Below, piece by piece: positions 37,883 to 51,439 of a stretch of 64,000 bases of DNA (its first letter is position 1; each line of letters starts with the position of its first letter). The position numbers and the translations under genes were made by a program. The notes under the pieces were generated by a model. It did no database searches, was not told the origin of the DNA, and saw only the letters and a program-made list of their open reading frames with translations. Source of the DNA: Clusia tigrina (lineage: Eukaryota > Arthropoda > Insecta > Diptera > Clusiidae); contig OV050030.1 in the NCBI GenBank assembly GCA_920105625.2, forward strand, positions 165,019,860 through 165,083,859. Reading direction: 5' to 3'.

Positions 37883-40800
37883 GAAAGGCAATTTTTCCCC
37901 AAGCATTTCTTATTATGTCTCAGAAATCCACAGCACACCAATTATGGACCCTCCCAGGAATCGAACCTGGGTCTACAGCTGTTGTAATCTATCCATCCAG
38001 ATAACTCCGCCAACTGCAGGTGGTGAACTGACTGATCAAATTCTGTTCATGTACTGTCTCATTCCACCACACACTCTAATCAACTCTGTCTCATTATTAC
38101 CCCTCTTTTGTTCCATTAGGTCTCTCTCTCTGTTTTTTTATTACATTTCAGTGGTGTCATAGTACATTGGTTTTGTTAGTGGCAGGCTAATTAAGCTTGA
38201 TCACACTAACCTTCTAAGGATACAATCTATAAAGTTTGCAATCTGTTGCGAAGATTCGTCAGTAGATATAGTTGTCACCTTTTTACCGTATTCATTCTGT
38301 TACTGTGAGTAAGTCGATAGTCGTCAATCCTGTGTATATGAAGATAATTTTTGTAACGAATTTATTGACAAGACAGGTTACAACAGTAGTTGCAATTGCG
38401 TATGTGGTTATGCCACCGTAATAATTTTTCAGAAGAAGAAGAAGAATTATTGAAACATTTTTTTGGCAGATCTTATAGCTATTTCGGACACGCCACTTGT
38501 CCTCATCAGAGATCTTTCAATGAAAGGCAATTTTTCCCCAAGCATTTTTTATTATGTCTCAGAAATCAACAGCACACCAATTATGAACCCTCCCAGGAAT
38601 CGAACCTGGGTCTACAGCTGTTGTAATCTGTCCATCCAGACAACTACGCTAACTGCAGGTGGTGAACTGACTGATCAAATTCTGTTCATGTACTGTCTCA
38701 TTCCACCACACACTCTAATCAACTCTGTCTCATTATTACCCCTCTTTTGTTCCGTTAGGTCTCTCTCGCTGTTTTTTTATTACATTTCAGTGGTGTCATA
38801 GTACATTCCTTTTGTTAGTGGCAGGCTTATTAAGCCTGATCACACTAACCTTCTAAGGATACATTCTATAAAGTTTACAATTTCTTGTGAAGATTCGTTA
38901 GTAGACATAGTTGTCACCTTTTTACCGTATTCATTCTGTGAATGTGAGTAAGTCGATAGTCGTCAATTCTGTGTATATGAAGATTATTTTTGTAACGAAT
39001 TTATTGACAAGACAAGTTACAACAGTAGTTGCAATTGCGTATGTGGTTATGGCACCGTAAGAATTTTTCAGAAGAAGAAGAAGAATTATTGAAAAATTTT
39101 TTTTGGCAGATCTTATACCTATTTCGGACACGCCACTTGTCCTCATCAGAGATCTTTCAATGAAAGGCAATATTTCCCCAAACATTTTTTTATTATGTCT
39201 CAGAAATCAACAGCACACCAATTATGGACCCTCCCAGGAATCGAACCTGGGTCTACAGCTGTTGTAATCTATCCATCCAGATAACTCCGCCAACTGCAGG
39301 TGGTGAACTGACTGATCAAATTCTGTTCATGTACTGTCTCATTCCACCACACACTCTAATCAACTCTGTCTTATTATTACCCCTCTTTTGTTCCGTTAGG
39401 TCTCTCTCTCTGTTTTTTTATTACATTTCAGTGGTGTCATAGTACATTCCTTTTGTTAGTGGCAGGCTAATTAAGCCTGATCACACTAACCTTCTAAGGA
39501 TACATTCTATAAAGTTTACAATTTCTTGTGAAGATTCGTCAGTAGACATAGTTGTCACCTTTTTACCGTATTCATTCATTAAATGTGAGTAAGTCGATAG
39601 TCGTCAATTCTGTGTATATGAAGATTATTTTTGTAACGAATTTATTGACAAGACAAGTTACAACAGTAGTTGCAATTGCGTATGTGGTTATGCCACCGTA
39701 ATAATTTTTCAGAAGAAGAAGAAGAATTAATCAAACATTTTTTTGGCAGATCTTATAGCTATTTCGGACACGCCACTTGTCGTCATCAGAGATCTTTCAA
39801 TGAAAGGCAATTTTTCCCCAAGCATTTTTTATTATGTCTCAGAAATCAACAGCACACCAATTATGAACCCTGCCAGGAATCGAACCTGGGTCTACAGCTG
39901 TTGTAATCTGTCCATCCAGACAACTACGCTAACTGCAGGTGGTGAACTGACTGATCAAATTCTGTTCATGTACTGTCTCATTCCACCACACACTCTAATC
40001 AACTCTGTCTCATTATTACCCCTCTTTTGTTCCGTTAGGTCTCTCTCTCTGTTTTTTTATTACATTTCAGTGGTGTCATAGTACATTCCTTTTGTTAGTG
40101 GCAGGCTAATTAAGCCTGATCACACTAACCTTCTAAGGATACATTCTATAAAGTTTACAATTTCTTGTGAAGATTCGTTAGTAGACATAGTTGTCACCTT
40201 TTTACCGTATTCATTCTGTGAATGTGAGTAAGTCGATAGTCGTCAATTCTGTGTATATGAAGATTATTTTTGTAACGAATTTATTGACAAGACAAGTTAC
40301 AACAGTAGTTGCAATTGCGTATGTGGTTATGCCACCGTAATGATTTTTCAGAAGAAGAAGAATAATTATTGAAACGTTTTTTGGCAGATCTTATAGCTAT
40401 TTCGGACACGCCACTTGTCCTCATCAGAGATCTTTCAATGAAAGGCAATTTTTCCCCAAGCATTTTTTATTATGTCTCAGAAATCAACAGCACACCAATT
40501 ATGAACCCTCCCAGGAATCGAACCTGGGTCTACAGCTGTTGTAATCTGTCCATCCAGACAACTACGCAAACAGCAGGTGGTGAACTGACTGATCAAATTC
40601 TGTTCATGTACTGTCTCAATCCACCACACACTCTAATCAACTCTGTCTTATTATTACCCCTCTTTTGTTCCGTTAGGTCTCTCTCTCTGTTTTTTTATTA
40701 CATTTCAGTGGTGTCATAGTACATTCCTTTTGTTAGTGGCAGGCTAATTAAGCCTGATCACACTAACCTTCTAAGGATACATTCTATAAAGTTTACAATT

Positions 40801-43800
40801 TCTTGTGAAGATTCGTTAGTAGACATAGTTGTCACTTTTTTACCGTATTCATTCTGTGAATGTGAGTAAGTCGATAGTCGTCAATTCTGTGTATATGAAG
40901 ATTATTTTTGTAACGAATTTATTGACAAGACAAGTTACAACAGTAGTTGCAATTGCGTATGTGGTTATGCCACCGTAATGATTTTTCAGAAGAAGAAGAA
41001 TAATTATTGAAACGTTTTTTTGGCAGATCTTATAGCTATTTCGGACACGCCACTTGTCCTCATCAGAGATCTTTCAATGAAAGGCAATTTTTCCCCAAGC
41101 ATTTTTTATTATGTCTCAGAAATCAACAGCACACCAATTATGAACCCTCCCAGGAATCGAACCTGGGTCTACAGCTGTTGTAATCTGTCCATCCAGACAA
41201 CTACGCTAACAGCAGGTGGTGAACTGACTGATCAAATTCTGTTCATGTACTGTCTCATTCCACCACACACTCTAATCAACTCTGTCTCATTATTACCCCT
41301 CTTTTGTTCCGTTAGGTCTCTCTCTCTGTTTTTTTTATTACATTTCAGTGGTGTCATAGTACATTCCTTTTGTTAGTGGCAGGCTAATTAAGCCTGATCA
41401 CACTAACCTTCTAAGGATACATTCTATAAAGTTTACAATTTCTTGTGAAGATTCGTCAGTAGACATAGTTGTCACCTTTTTACCGTATTCATTCATTAAA
41501 TGTGAGTAAGTCGATAGTCGTCAATTCTGTGTATATGAAGATTATTTTTGTAACGAATTTATTGACAAGACAAGTTACAACAGTAGTTGCAATTGCGTAT
41601 GTGGTTATGCCACCGTAATAATTTTTCAGAAGAAGAAGAAGAATTAATCAAACATTTTTTTGGCAGATCTTATAGCTATTTCGGACACGCCACTTGTCGT
41701 CATCAGAGATCTTTCAATGAAAGGCAATTTTTCCCCAAGCATTTTTTATTATGTCTCAGAAATCAACAGCACACCAATTATGAACCCTCCCAGGAATCGA
41801 ACCTGGGTCTACAGCTGTTGTAATCTGTCCATCCAGACAACTACGCTAACTGCAGTTGGTGAACTGACTGATCAAATTCTGTTCATGTACTGTCTCATTC
41901 CACCACACACTCTAATCAACTCTGTCTCATTATTACCCCTCTTTTGTTCCGTTAGGTCTCTCTCTCTGTTTTTTTATTACATTTCAGTGGTGTCATAGTA
42001 CATTCCTTTTGTTAGTGGCAGGCTAATTAAGCTTGATCACACTAACCTTCTAAGGATACAATCTATAAAGTTTGCAATCTCTTGTGAAGATTCGTCAGTA
42101 GACATAGTTGTCACCTTTTTACCGTACTCATTCTGTTAATGTGAGTAAGTCGATAGTCGTCAATCCTATGTATATGAAGATTATTTTTGTAACGAATTTA
42201 TTGACAAGACAGGTTACAACAGTAGTTGCAATTGCGTATGTGGTTATGCCACCGTAATAATTTTCAGAAGAAGAAGAAGAATTATTGAAACATTTTTTTG
42301 GCAGATCTTATAGCTATTTCGGACACGCCACTTGTCCTCATCAGAGATCTTTCAATGAAAGGCAATTTTTCCCCAAGCATTTTTTATTATGTCTCAGAAA
42401 TCAACAGCACACCAATTATGAACCCTCCCAGGAATCGAACCTGGGTCTACAGCTGTTGTAATCTGTCCATCCAGACAACTACGCAAACAGCAGGTGGTGA
42501 ACTGACTGATCAAATTCTGTTCATGTACTGTCTCATTCCACCACACACTCTAATCAACTCTGTCTCATTATTACCCCTCTTTTGTTCCGTTAGGTCTCTC
42601 TCTCTGTTTTTTTATTACATTTCAGTGGTGTCATAGTACATTCCTTTTGTTAGTGGCAGGCTAATTAAGCCTGATCACACTAACCTTCTAAGGATACATT
42701 CTATAAAGTTTACAATTTCTTGTGAAGATTCGTTAGTAGACATAGTTGTCACCTTTTTACCGTATTCATTCTGTGAATGTGAGTAAGTCGATAGTCGTCA
42801 ATTCTGTGTATATGAAGATTATTTTTGTAACGAATTTATTGACAAGACAACTTACAACAGTAGTTGCAATTGCGTATGTGGTTATGCCACCGTAATGATT
42901 TTTCAGAAGAAGAAGAATAATTATTGAAACATTTTTTGGCAGATCTTATAGCTATTTCGGACACGCCACTTGTCCTCATCAGAGATCTTTCAATGAAAGG
43001 CAATTTTTCCCCAAGCATTTTTTATTATGTCTCAGAAATCAACAGCACACCAATTATGAACCCTCCCAGGAATCGAACCTGGGTCTACAGCTGTTGTAAT
43101 CTGTCCATCCAGACAACTACGCTAACAGCAGGTGGTGAACTGACTGATCAAATTCTGTTCATGTACTGTCTCATTCCACCACACACTCTAATCAACTCTG
43201 TCTCATTATTACCCCTCTTTTGTTCCATTAGGTCTCTCTCTCTGTTTTTTTATTACATTTCAGTGGTGTCATAGTACATTGGTTTTGTTAGTGGCAGGCT
43301 AATTAAGCTTGATCACACTAACCTTCTAAGGATACAATCTATAAAGTTTGCAATCTCTTGTGAAGATTCGTCAGTAGACATAGTTGTCACCTTTTTACCG
43401 TACTCATTCTGTTAATGTGAGTAAGTCGATAGTCGTCAATCCTGTGTATATGAAGATTATTTTTGTAACGAATTTATTGACAAGACAGGTTACAACAGTA
43501 GTTGCAATTGCGTATGTGGTTATGCCACCGTAATAATTTTTCAGAAGAAGAAGAAGAATTATTGAAACATTTTTTTGGCAGATCTTATAGCTATTTCGGA
43601 CACGCCACTTGTCCTCATCAGAGATCTTTCAATGAAAGGCAATTTTTCCCCAAGCATTTTTTATTATGTCTCAGAAATCAACAGCACACCAATTATGAAC
43701 CCTCCCAGGAATCGAACCTGGGTCTACAGCTGTTGTAATCTGTCCATCCAGACAACTACGCAAACAGCAGGTGGTGAACTGACTGATCAAATTCTGTTCA

Positions 43801-44199
43801 TGTACTGTCTCATTCCACCACACACTCTAATCAACTCTGTCTCATTATTACCCCTCTTTTGTTCCGTTAGGTCTCTCTCTCTGTTTTTTTATTACATTTC
43901 AGTGGTGTCATAGTACATTCCTTTTGTTAGTGGCAGGCTAATTAAGCCTGATCACACTAACCTTCTAAGGATACATTCTATAAAGTTTACAATTTCTTGT
44001 GAAGATTCGTTAGTAGACATAGTTGTCACTTTTTTACCGTATTCATTCTGTGAATGTGAGTAAGTCGATAGTCGTCAATTCTGTGTATATGAAGATTATT
44101 TTTGTAACGAATTTATTGACAAGACAGGTTACAACAGTAGTTGCAATTGCGTATGTGGTTATGCCACCGTAATGATTTTTCAGAAGAAGAAGAATAATT

Positions 44200-44272
44200 A
44201 TTGAAACGTTTTTTTGGCAGATCTTATAGCTATTTTGGACACGCCACTTGTCCTCATCAGAGATCTTTCAAT
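44200..44272 (-). ncRNA. Hammerhead ribozyme with core G12 changed (predicted inactive)
   Basis: G12 is lost by the plus-strand change at 44236. Stem III is the usual AUAGCUAU, unlike the 33999 lineage, so the same core loss seems to have arisen independently or been transferred by conversion. Confidence 0.78.
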
Positions 44273-46753
44273 GAAAGGCAATTTTTCCCCAAGCATTTTT
44301 TATTATGTCTCAGAAATCAACAGCACACCAATTATGAACCCTCCCAGGAATCGAACCTGGGTCTACAGCTGTTGTAATCTGTCCATCCAGACAACTACGC
44401 TAACAGCAGGTGGTGAACTGACTGATCAAATTCTGTTCATGTACTGTCTCATTCCACCACACACTCTAATCAACTCTGTCTCATTATTACCCCTCTTTTG
44501 TTCCGTTAGGTCTCTCTCTCTGTTTTTTATTACATTTCAGTGGTGTCATAATACATTGCTTTTGTTAGTGGCAGGCTAATTAAGCTTGATCACACTAACC
44601 TTCTAAGGATACAATCTATAAAGTTTGCAATCTCTTGCGAAGATTCGTCAGTAGACATAGTTGTCACCTTTTTACCGTATTCATTCTGTTAATGTGAGTA
44701 AGTCGATAGTCGTCAATTCTGTGTATATAAAGATTATTTTTGTAACGAATTTATTGACAAGACAAGTTACAACAGTAGTTGCAACTGCGTATGTGGTTAT
44801 GCCACCGTAATAATTTTTCAGAAGAAGAAGAAGAATTATTGAAACATTTTTTCGGCAGATCTTATATCTATTTCGGACACGCCACTTGTCCTCATCAGAG
44901 ATCTCTCAATGAAAGGCAATTTTTCCCCAAGCATTTCTTATTATGTCTCAGAAATCAACAGCACACCAATTATGAACCCTCCCAGGAATCGAACCTGGGT
45001 CTACAGCTGTTGTAATCTGTCCATCCAGACAACTACGCTAACAGCAGGTGGTGAACCGACTGATCAAATTCTGTTCATGTACTGTCTCATTCCACCACAC
45101 ACTCTAATCAACTCTGTCTCATTATTACCCCTCTTTTGTTCCATTAGGTCTCTCTCGCTGTTTTTTTATTACATTTCAGTGGTGTCATAGTACATTCCTT
45201 TTGTTAGTGGCAGGCTTATTAAGCCTGATCACACTAACCTTCTAAGGATACATTCTATAAAGTTTACAATTTCTTGTGAAGATTCGTCAGTAGATATAGT
45301 TGTCACCTTTTTACCGTATTCATTCATTAAATGTGAGTAAGTCGATAGTCGTCAATTCTGTGTATATGAAGATTATTTTTGTAACGAATTTATTGACAAG
45401 ACAAGTTACAACAGTAGTTGCAATTGCGTATGTGGTTATGCCACCGTAATAATTTTTCAGAAGAAGAAGAAGAATTAATCAAACATTTTTTTGGCAGATC
45501 TTATAGCTATTTCGGACACGCCACTTGTCGTCATCAGAGATCTTTCAATGAAAGGCAATTTTTCCCCAAGCATTTTTTATTATGTCTCAGAAATCAACAG
45601 CACACCAATTATGAACCCTCCCAGGAATCGAACCTGGGTCTACAGCTGTTGTAATCTGTCCATCCAGACAACTACGCTAACTGCAGGTGGTGAACTGACT
45701 GATCAAATTCTGTTCATTTACTGTCTCATTCCACCACACACTCTAATCAACTCTATCTCATTATTACCCCTCTTTTGTTCCGTTAGGTCTCTCTCTCTGT
45801 TTTTTTATTACATTTCAGTGGTGTCAGAGTACATTCCTTTTGTTAGTGGCAGGCTAATTAAGCCTGATCACACTAACCTTCTAAGGATACATTCTATAAA
45901 GTTTACAATTTCTTGTGAAGATTCGTTAGTAGACATAGTTGTCACCTTTTTATCGTATTCATTCTGTGAATGTGAGTAAGTCGATAGTCGTCAATTCTGT
46001 GTATATGAAGATTATTTTTGTAACGAATTTATTGACAAGACAAGTTACAACAGTAGTTGCAATTGCGTATGTGGTTATGCCACCGTAATGATTTTTCAGA
46101 AGAAGAAGAATAATTATTGAAACGTTTTTTGGCAGATCTTATAGCTATTTCGGACACGCCACTTGTCCTCATCAGAGATCTTTCAATGAAAGGCAATTTT
46201 TCCCCAAGCATTTTTTATTATGTCTCAGAAATCAACAGCACACCAATTATGAACCCTCCCAGGAATCGAACCTGGGTCTACAGCTGTTGTAATCTGTCCA
46301 TCCAGACAACTACGCAAACAGCAGGTGGTGAACTGACTGATCAAATTCTGTTCATGTACTGTCTCATTCCACCACACACTCTATTCAACTCTGTCTTATT
46401 ATTACCCCTCTTTTGTTCCGTTAGGTCTCTCTCTCTGTTTTTTTATTACATTTCAGTGGTGTCATAGTACATTCCTTTTGTTAGTGGCAGGCTAATTAAG
46501 CCTGATCACACTAACCTTCTAAGGATACATTCTATAAATTTTACAATTTCTTGTGAAGATTCGTTAGTAGACATAGTTGTCACTTTTTTACCGTATTCAT
46601 TCTGTGAATGTGAGTAAGTCGATAGTCGTCAATTCTGTGTATATGAAGATTATTTTTGTAACGAATTTATTGACAAGACAAGTTACAACAGTAGTTGCAA
46701 TTGCGTATGTGGTTATGCCACCGTAATGATTTTTCAGAAGAAGAAGAATAATT

Positions 46754-46826
46754 ATTGAAACGTTTTTTTGGCAGATCTGATAGCTATTTCGGACACGCCA
46801 CTTGTCCTCATCAGAGATCTTTCAAT
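46754..46826 (-). ncRNA. Hammerhead ribozyme with AUC cleavage triplet
   Basis: The plus strand reads AGATCTGATAGC, so H17 is C and not A. NUC triplets are generally cleaved well, so this copy may be more active than the AUA consensus. Core and stem II are intact. Its duplicate lies at 50587-50659 with the same change. Confidence 0.8.
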
Positions 46827-47391
46827 GAAAGGCAATTTTTCCCCGAGCATTTTTTATTATGTTTCACAAATCAACAGCACACCAATTATGAACCCTCCCA
46901 GGAATCGAACCTGGGCCTACAGCTGTTGTAATCTGTCCATCCAGACAACTACGCTAACAGCAGGTGGTGAACTGACTGATCAAATTCTGTTCATGTACTG
47001 TCTCATTCCACCACACACTCTAATCAACTCTGTCTCATTATTACCCCTCTTTTGTTCCGTTAGGTCTCTCTCTCTGTTTTTTATTACATTTCAGTGGTGT
47101 CATAATACATTGCTTTTGTTAGTGGCAGGCTAATTAAGCCTGATCACACTAACCTTCTAAGGATACATTCTATAAAGTTTACAATTTCTTGTGAAGATTC
47201 GTCAGTAGACATAGTTGTCACCTTTTTACCGTATTCATTCTGTTAATGTGAGTAAGTCGATAGTCGTCAATTCTGTGTATATAAAGATTATTTTTGTAAC
47301 GAATTTATTGACAAGACAGGTTACAACAGTAGTTGCAATTGCGTATGTGGTTATGCCACCGTAATGATTTTTCAGAAGAAGAAGAATAATT

Positions 47392-47464
47392 ATTGAAACG
47401 TTTTTTTGGCAGATCTTATAGCTATTTTGGACACGCCACTTGTCCTCATCAGAGATCTTTCAAT
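47392..47464 (-). ncRNA. Hammerhead ribozyme with core G12 changed (predicted inactive)
   Basis: This is the duplicate of the 44224 locus at offset 3,192, with the same change at 47428. Confidence 0.78.
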
Positions 47465-50400
47465 GAAAGGCAATTTTTCCCCAAGCATTCTTTATTATGT
47501 CTCAGAAATCAACAGCACACCAATTATGAACCCTCCCAGGAATCGAACCTGGGTCTACAGCTGTTGTAATCTGTCCATCCAGACAACTACGCTAACAGCA
47601 GGTGGTGAACTGACTGATCAAATTCTGTTCATGTACTGTCTCATTCCACCACACACTCTAATCAACTCTGTCTCATTATTACCCCTCTTTTGTTCCGTTA
47701 GGTCTCTCTCTCTGTTTTTTATTACATTTCAGTGGTGTCATAATACATTGCTTTTGTTAGTGGCAGGCTAATTAAGCTTGATCACACTAACCTTCTAAGG
47801 ATACAATCTATAAAGTTTGCAATCTCTTGCGAAGATTCGTCAGTAGACATAGTTGTCACCTTTTTACCGTATTCATTCTGTTAATGTGAGTAAGTCGATA
47901 GTCGTCAATTCTGTGTATATAAAGATTATTTTTGTAACGAATTTATTGACAAGACAAGTTACAACAGTAGTTGCAACTGCGTATGTGGTTATGCCACCGT
48001 AATAATTTTTCAGAAGAAGAAGAAGAATTATTGAAACATTTTTTCGGCAGATCTTATATCTATTTCGGACACGCCACTTGTCCTCATCAGAGATCTCTCA
48101 ATGAAAGGCAATTTTTCCCCAAGCATTTCTTATTATGTCTCAGAAATCAACAGCACACCAATTATGAACCCTCCCAGGAATCGAACCTGGGTCTACAGCT
48201 GTTGTAATCTGTCCATCCAGACAACTACGCTAACAGCAGGTGGTGAACCGACTGATCAAATTCTGTTCATGTACTGTCTCATTCCACCACACACTCTAAT
48301 CAACTCTGTCTCATTATTACCCCTCTTTTGTTCCATTAGGTCTCTCTCGCTGTTTTTTTATTACATTTCAGTGGTGTCATAGTACATTCCTTTTGTTAGT
48401 GGCAGGCTTATTAAGCCTGATCACACTAACCTTCTAAGGATACATTCTATAAAGTTTACAATTTCTTGTGAAGATTCGTTAGTAGACATAGTTGTCACCT
48501 TTTTACCGTATTCATTCTGTGAATGTGAGTAAGTCGATAGTCGTCAATTCTGTGTATATGAAGATTATTTTTGTAACGAATTTATTGACAAGACAGGTTA
48601 CAACAGTAGTTGCAATTGCGTATGTGGTTATGCCACCGTAAGAATTTTTCAGAAGAAGAAGAAGAATTATTGAAAAATTTTTTTTGGCAGATCTTATAGC
48701 TATTTCGGACACGCCACTTGTCCTCATCAGAGATCTTTCAATGAAAGGCAATATTTCCCCAAACATTTTTTTATTATGTCTCAGAAATCAACAGCACACC
48801 AATTATGGACCCTCCCAGGAATCGAACCTGGGTCTACAGCTGTTGTAATCTATCCATCCAGATAACTCCGCCAACTGCAGGTGGTGAACTGACTGATCAA
48901 ATTCAGTTCATGTACTGTCTCATTCCACCACACACTCTAATCAACTCTGTCTCATTATTAGCCCTCTTTTTTTCCGTTAGGTCTCTCTCTCTGTTTTTTT
49001 ATTACATTTCAGTGGTGTCATAGTACATTCCTTTTGTTAGTGGCAGGCTAATTAAGCCTGATCACACTAACCTTCTAAGGATACATTCTATAAAGTTTAC
49101 AATTTCTTGTGAAGATTCGTCAGTAGATATAGTTGTCACCTTTTTACCGTATTCATTCATTAAATGTGAGTAAGTCGATAGTCGTCAATTCTGTGTATAT
49201 GAAGATTATTTTTGTAACGAATTTATTGACAAGACAAGTTACAACAGTAGTTGCAATTGCGTATGTGGTTATGCCACCGTAATAATTTTTCAGAAGAAGA
49301 AGAAGAATTAATCAAACATTTTTTTGGCAGATCTTATAGCTATTTCGGACACGCCACTTGTCGTCATCAGAGATCTTTCAATGAAAGGCAATTTTTCCCC
49401 AAGCATTTTTTATTATGTCTCAGAAATCAACAGCACACCAATTATGAACCCTCCCAGGAATCGAACCTGGGTCTACAGCTGTTGTAATCTGTCCATCCAG
49501 ACAACTACGCTAACTGCAGGTGGTGAACTGACTGATCAAATTCTGTTCATTTACTGTCTCATTCCACCACACACTCTAATCAACTCTATCTCATTATTAC
49601 CCCTCTTTTGTTCCGTTAGGTCTCTCTCTCTGTTTTTTTATTACATTTCAGTGGTGTCATAGTACATTCCTTTTGTTAGTGGCAGGCTAATTAAGCCTGA
49701 TCACACTAACCTTCTAAGGATACATTCTATAAAGTTTACAATTTCTTGTGAAGATTCGTTAGTAGACATAGTTGTCACCTTTTTATCGTATTCATTCTGT
49801 GAATGTGAGTAAGTCGATAGTCGTCAATTCTGTGTATATGAAGATTATTTTTGTAACGAATTTATTGACAAAACAAGTTACAACAGTAGTTGCAATTGCG
49901 TATGTGGTTATGCCACCGTAATGATTTTTCAGAAGAAGAAGAATAATTATTGAAACGTTTTTTGGCAGATCTTATAGCTATTTCGGACACGCCACTTGTC
50001 CTCATCAGAGATCTTTCAATGAAAGGCAATTTTTCCCCAAGCATTTTTTATTATGTCTCAGAAATCAACAGCACACCAATTATGAACCCTCCCAGGAATC
50101 GAACCTGGGTCTACAGCTGTTGTAATCTGTCCATCCAGACAACTACGCAAACAGCAGGTGGTGAACTGACTGATCAAATTCTGTTCATGTACTGTCTCAT
50201 TCCACCACACACTCTATTCAACTCTGTCTTATTATTACCCCTCTTTTGTTCCGTTAGGTCTCTCTCTCTGTTTTTTTATTACATTTCAGTGGTGTCATAG
50301 TACATTCCTTTTGTTAGTGGCAGGCTAATTAAGCCTGATCACACTAACCTTCTAAGGATACATTCTATAAAGTTTACAATTTCTTGTGAAGATTCGTTAG

Positions 50401-50586
50401 TAGACATAGTTGTCACTTTTTTACCGTATTCATTCTGTGAATGTGAGTAAGTCGATAGTCGTCAATTCTGTGTATATGAAGATTATTTTTGTAACGAATT
50501 TATTGACAAGACAAGTTACAACAGTAGTTGCAATTGCGTATGTGGTTATGCCACCGTAATGATTTTTCAGAAGAAGAAGAATAATT

Positions 50587-50659
50587 ATTGAAACGTTTTT
50601 TTGGCAGATCTGATAGCTATTTCGGACACGCCACTTGTCCTCATCAGAGATCTTTCAAT
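50587..50659 (-). ncRNA. Hammerhead ribozyme with AUC cleavage triplet
   Basis: This is the partner of the 46778 locus at offset 3,833. H17 is C, with core and stem II intact. Confidence 0.8.
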
Positions 50660-51439
50660 GAAAGGCAATTTTTCCCCGAGCATTTTTTATTATGTTTCAC
50701 AAATCAACAGCACACCAATTATGAACCCTCCCAGGAATCGAACCTGGGCCTACAGCTGTTGTAATCTGTCCATCCAGACAACTACGCTAACAGCAGGTGG
50801 TGAACTGACTGATCAAATTCTGTTCATGTACTGTCTCATTCCACCACACACTCTAATCAACTCTGTCTCATTATTACCCCTCTTTTGTTCCGTTAGGTCT
50901 CTCTCTCTGTTTTTTATTACATTTCAGTGGTGTCATAATACATTGCTTTTGTTAGTGGCAGGCTAATTAAGCCTGATCACACTAACCTTCTAAGGATACA
51001 TTCTATAAAGTTTACAATTTCTTGTGAAGATTCGTCAGTAGACATAGTTGTCACCTTTTTACCGTATTCATTCTGTTAATGTGAGTAAGTCGATAGTCGT
51101 CAATTCTGTGTATATAAAGATTATTTTTCTAACGAATTTATTGACAAGACAAGTTACAACAGTAGTTGCAACTGCGTATGTGGTTATGCCACCGTAATAA
51201 TTTTTCAGAAGAAGAAGAAGAATTATTGAAACATTTTTTCGGCAGATCTTATATCTATTTCGGACACGCCACTTGTCCTCATCAGAGATCTTTCAATGAA
51301 AGGCAATTTTTCCCCAAGCATTTTTTATTATGTCTCAGAAATCAACAGCACACCAATTATGAACCCTCCCAGGAATCGAACCTGGGTCTACAGCTGTTGT
51401 AATCTGTCCATCCAGACAACTACGCTAACTGCAGGTGGT

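Larger units (their letters stand above)
33350..41205. repeat. Higher-order repeat: 6-unit block (3,835 bp) in two tandem copies
   Basis: Cleavage points 33360, 33999, 34638, 35278, 35918, 36556 recur at 37195, 37834, 38473, 39113, 39753, 40391, with 41030 beginning a third round. Every rare variant I compared recurs 3,835 bp later: CTGTTACTGTG, GAAGATAATTTTTG, GGCTTATTAAGCC, TTATACCTATTTC, CCCTGCCAGG. The match appears to run from about 33350 to 37370 against 37185 to 41205 and ends where GCAAACAGC becomes GCTAACAGC. Near identity implies a very recent event. Confidence 0.9.
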
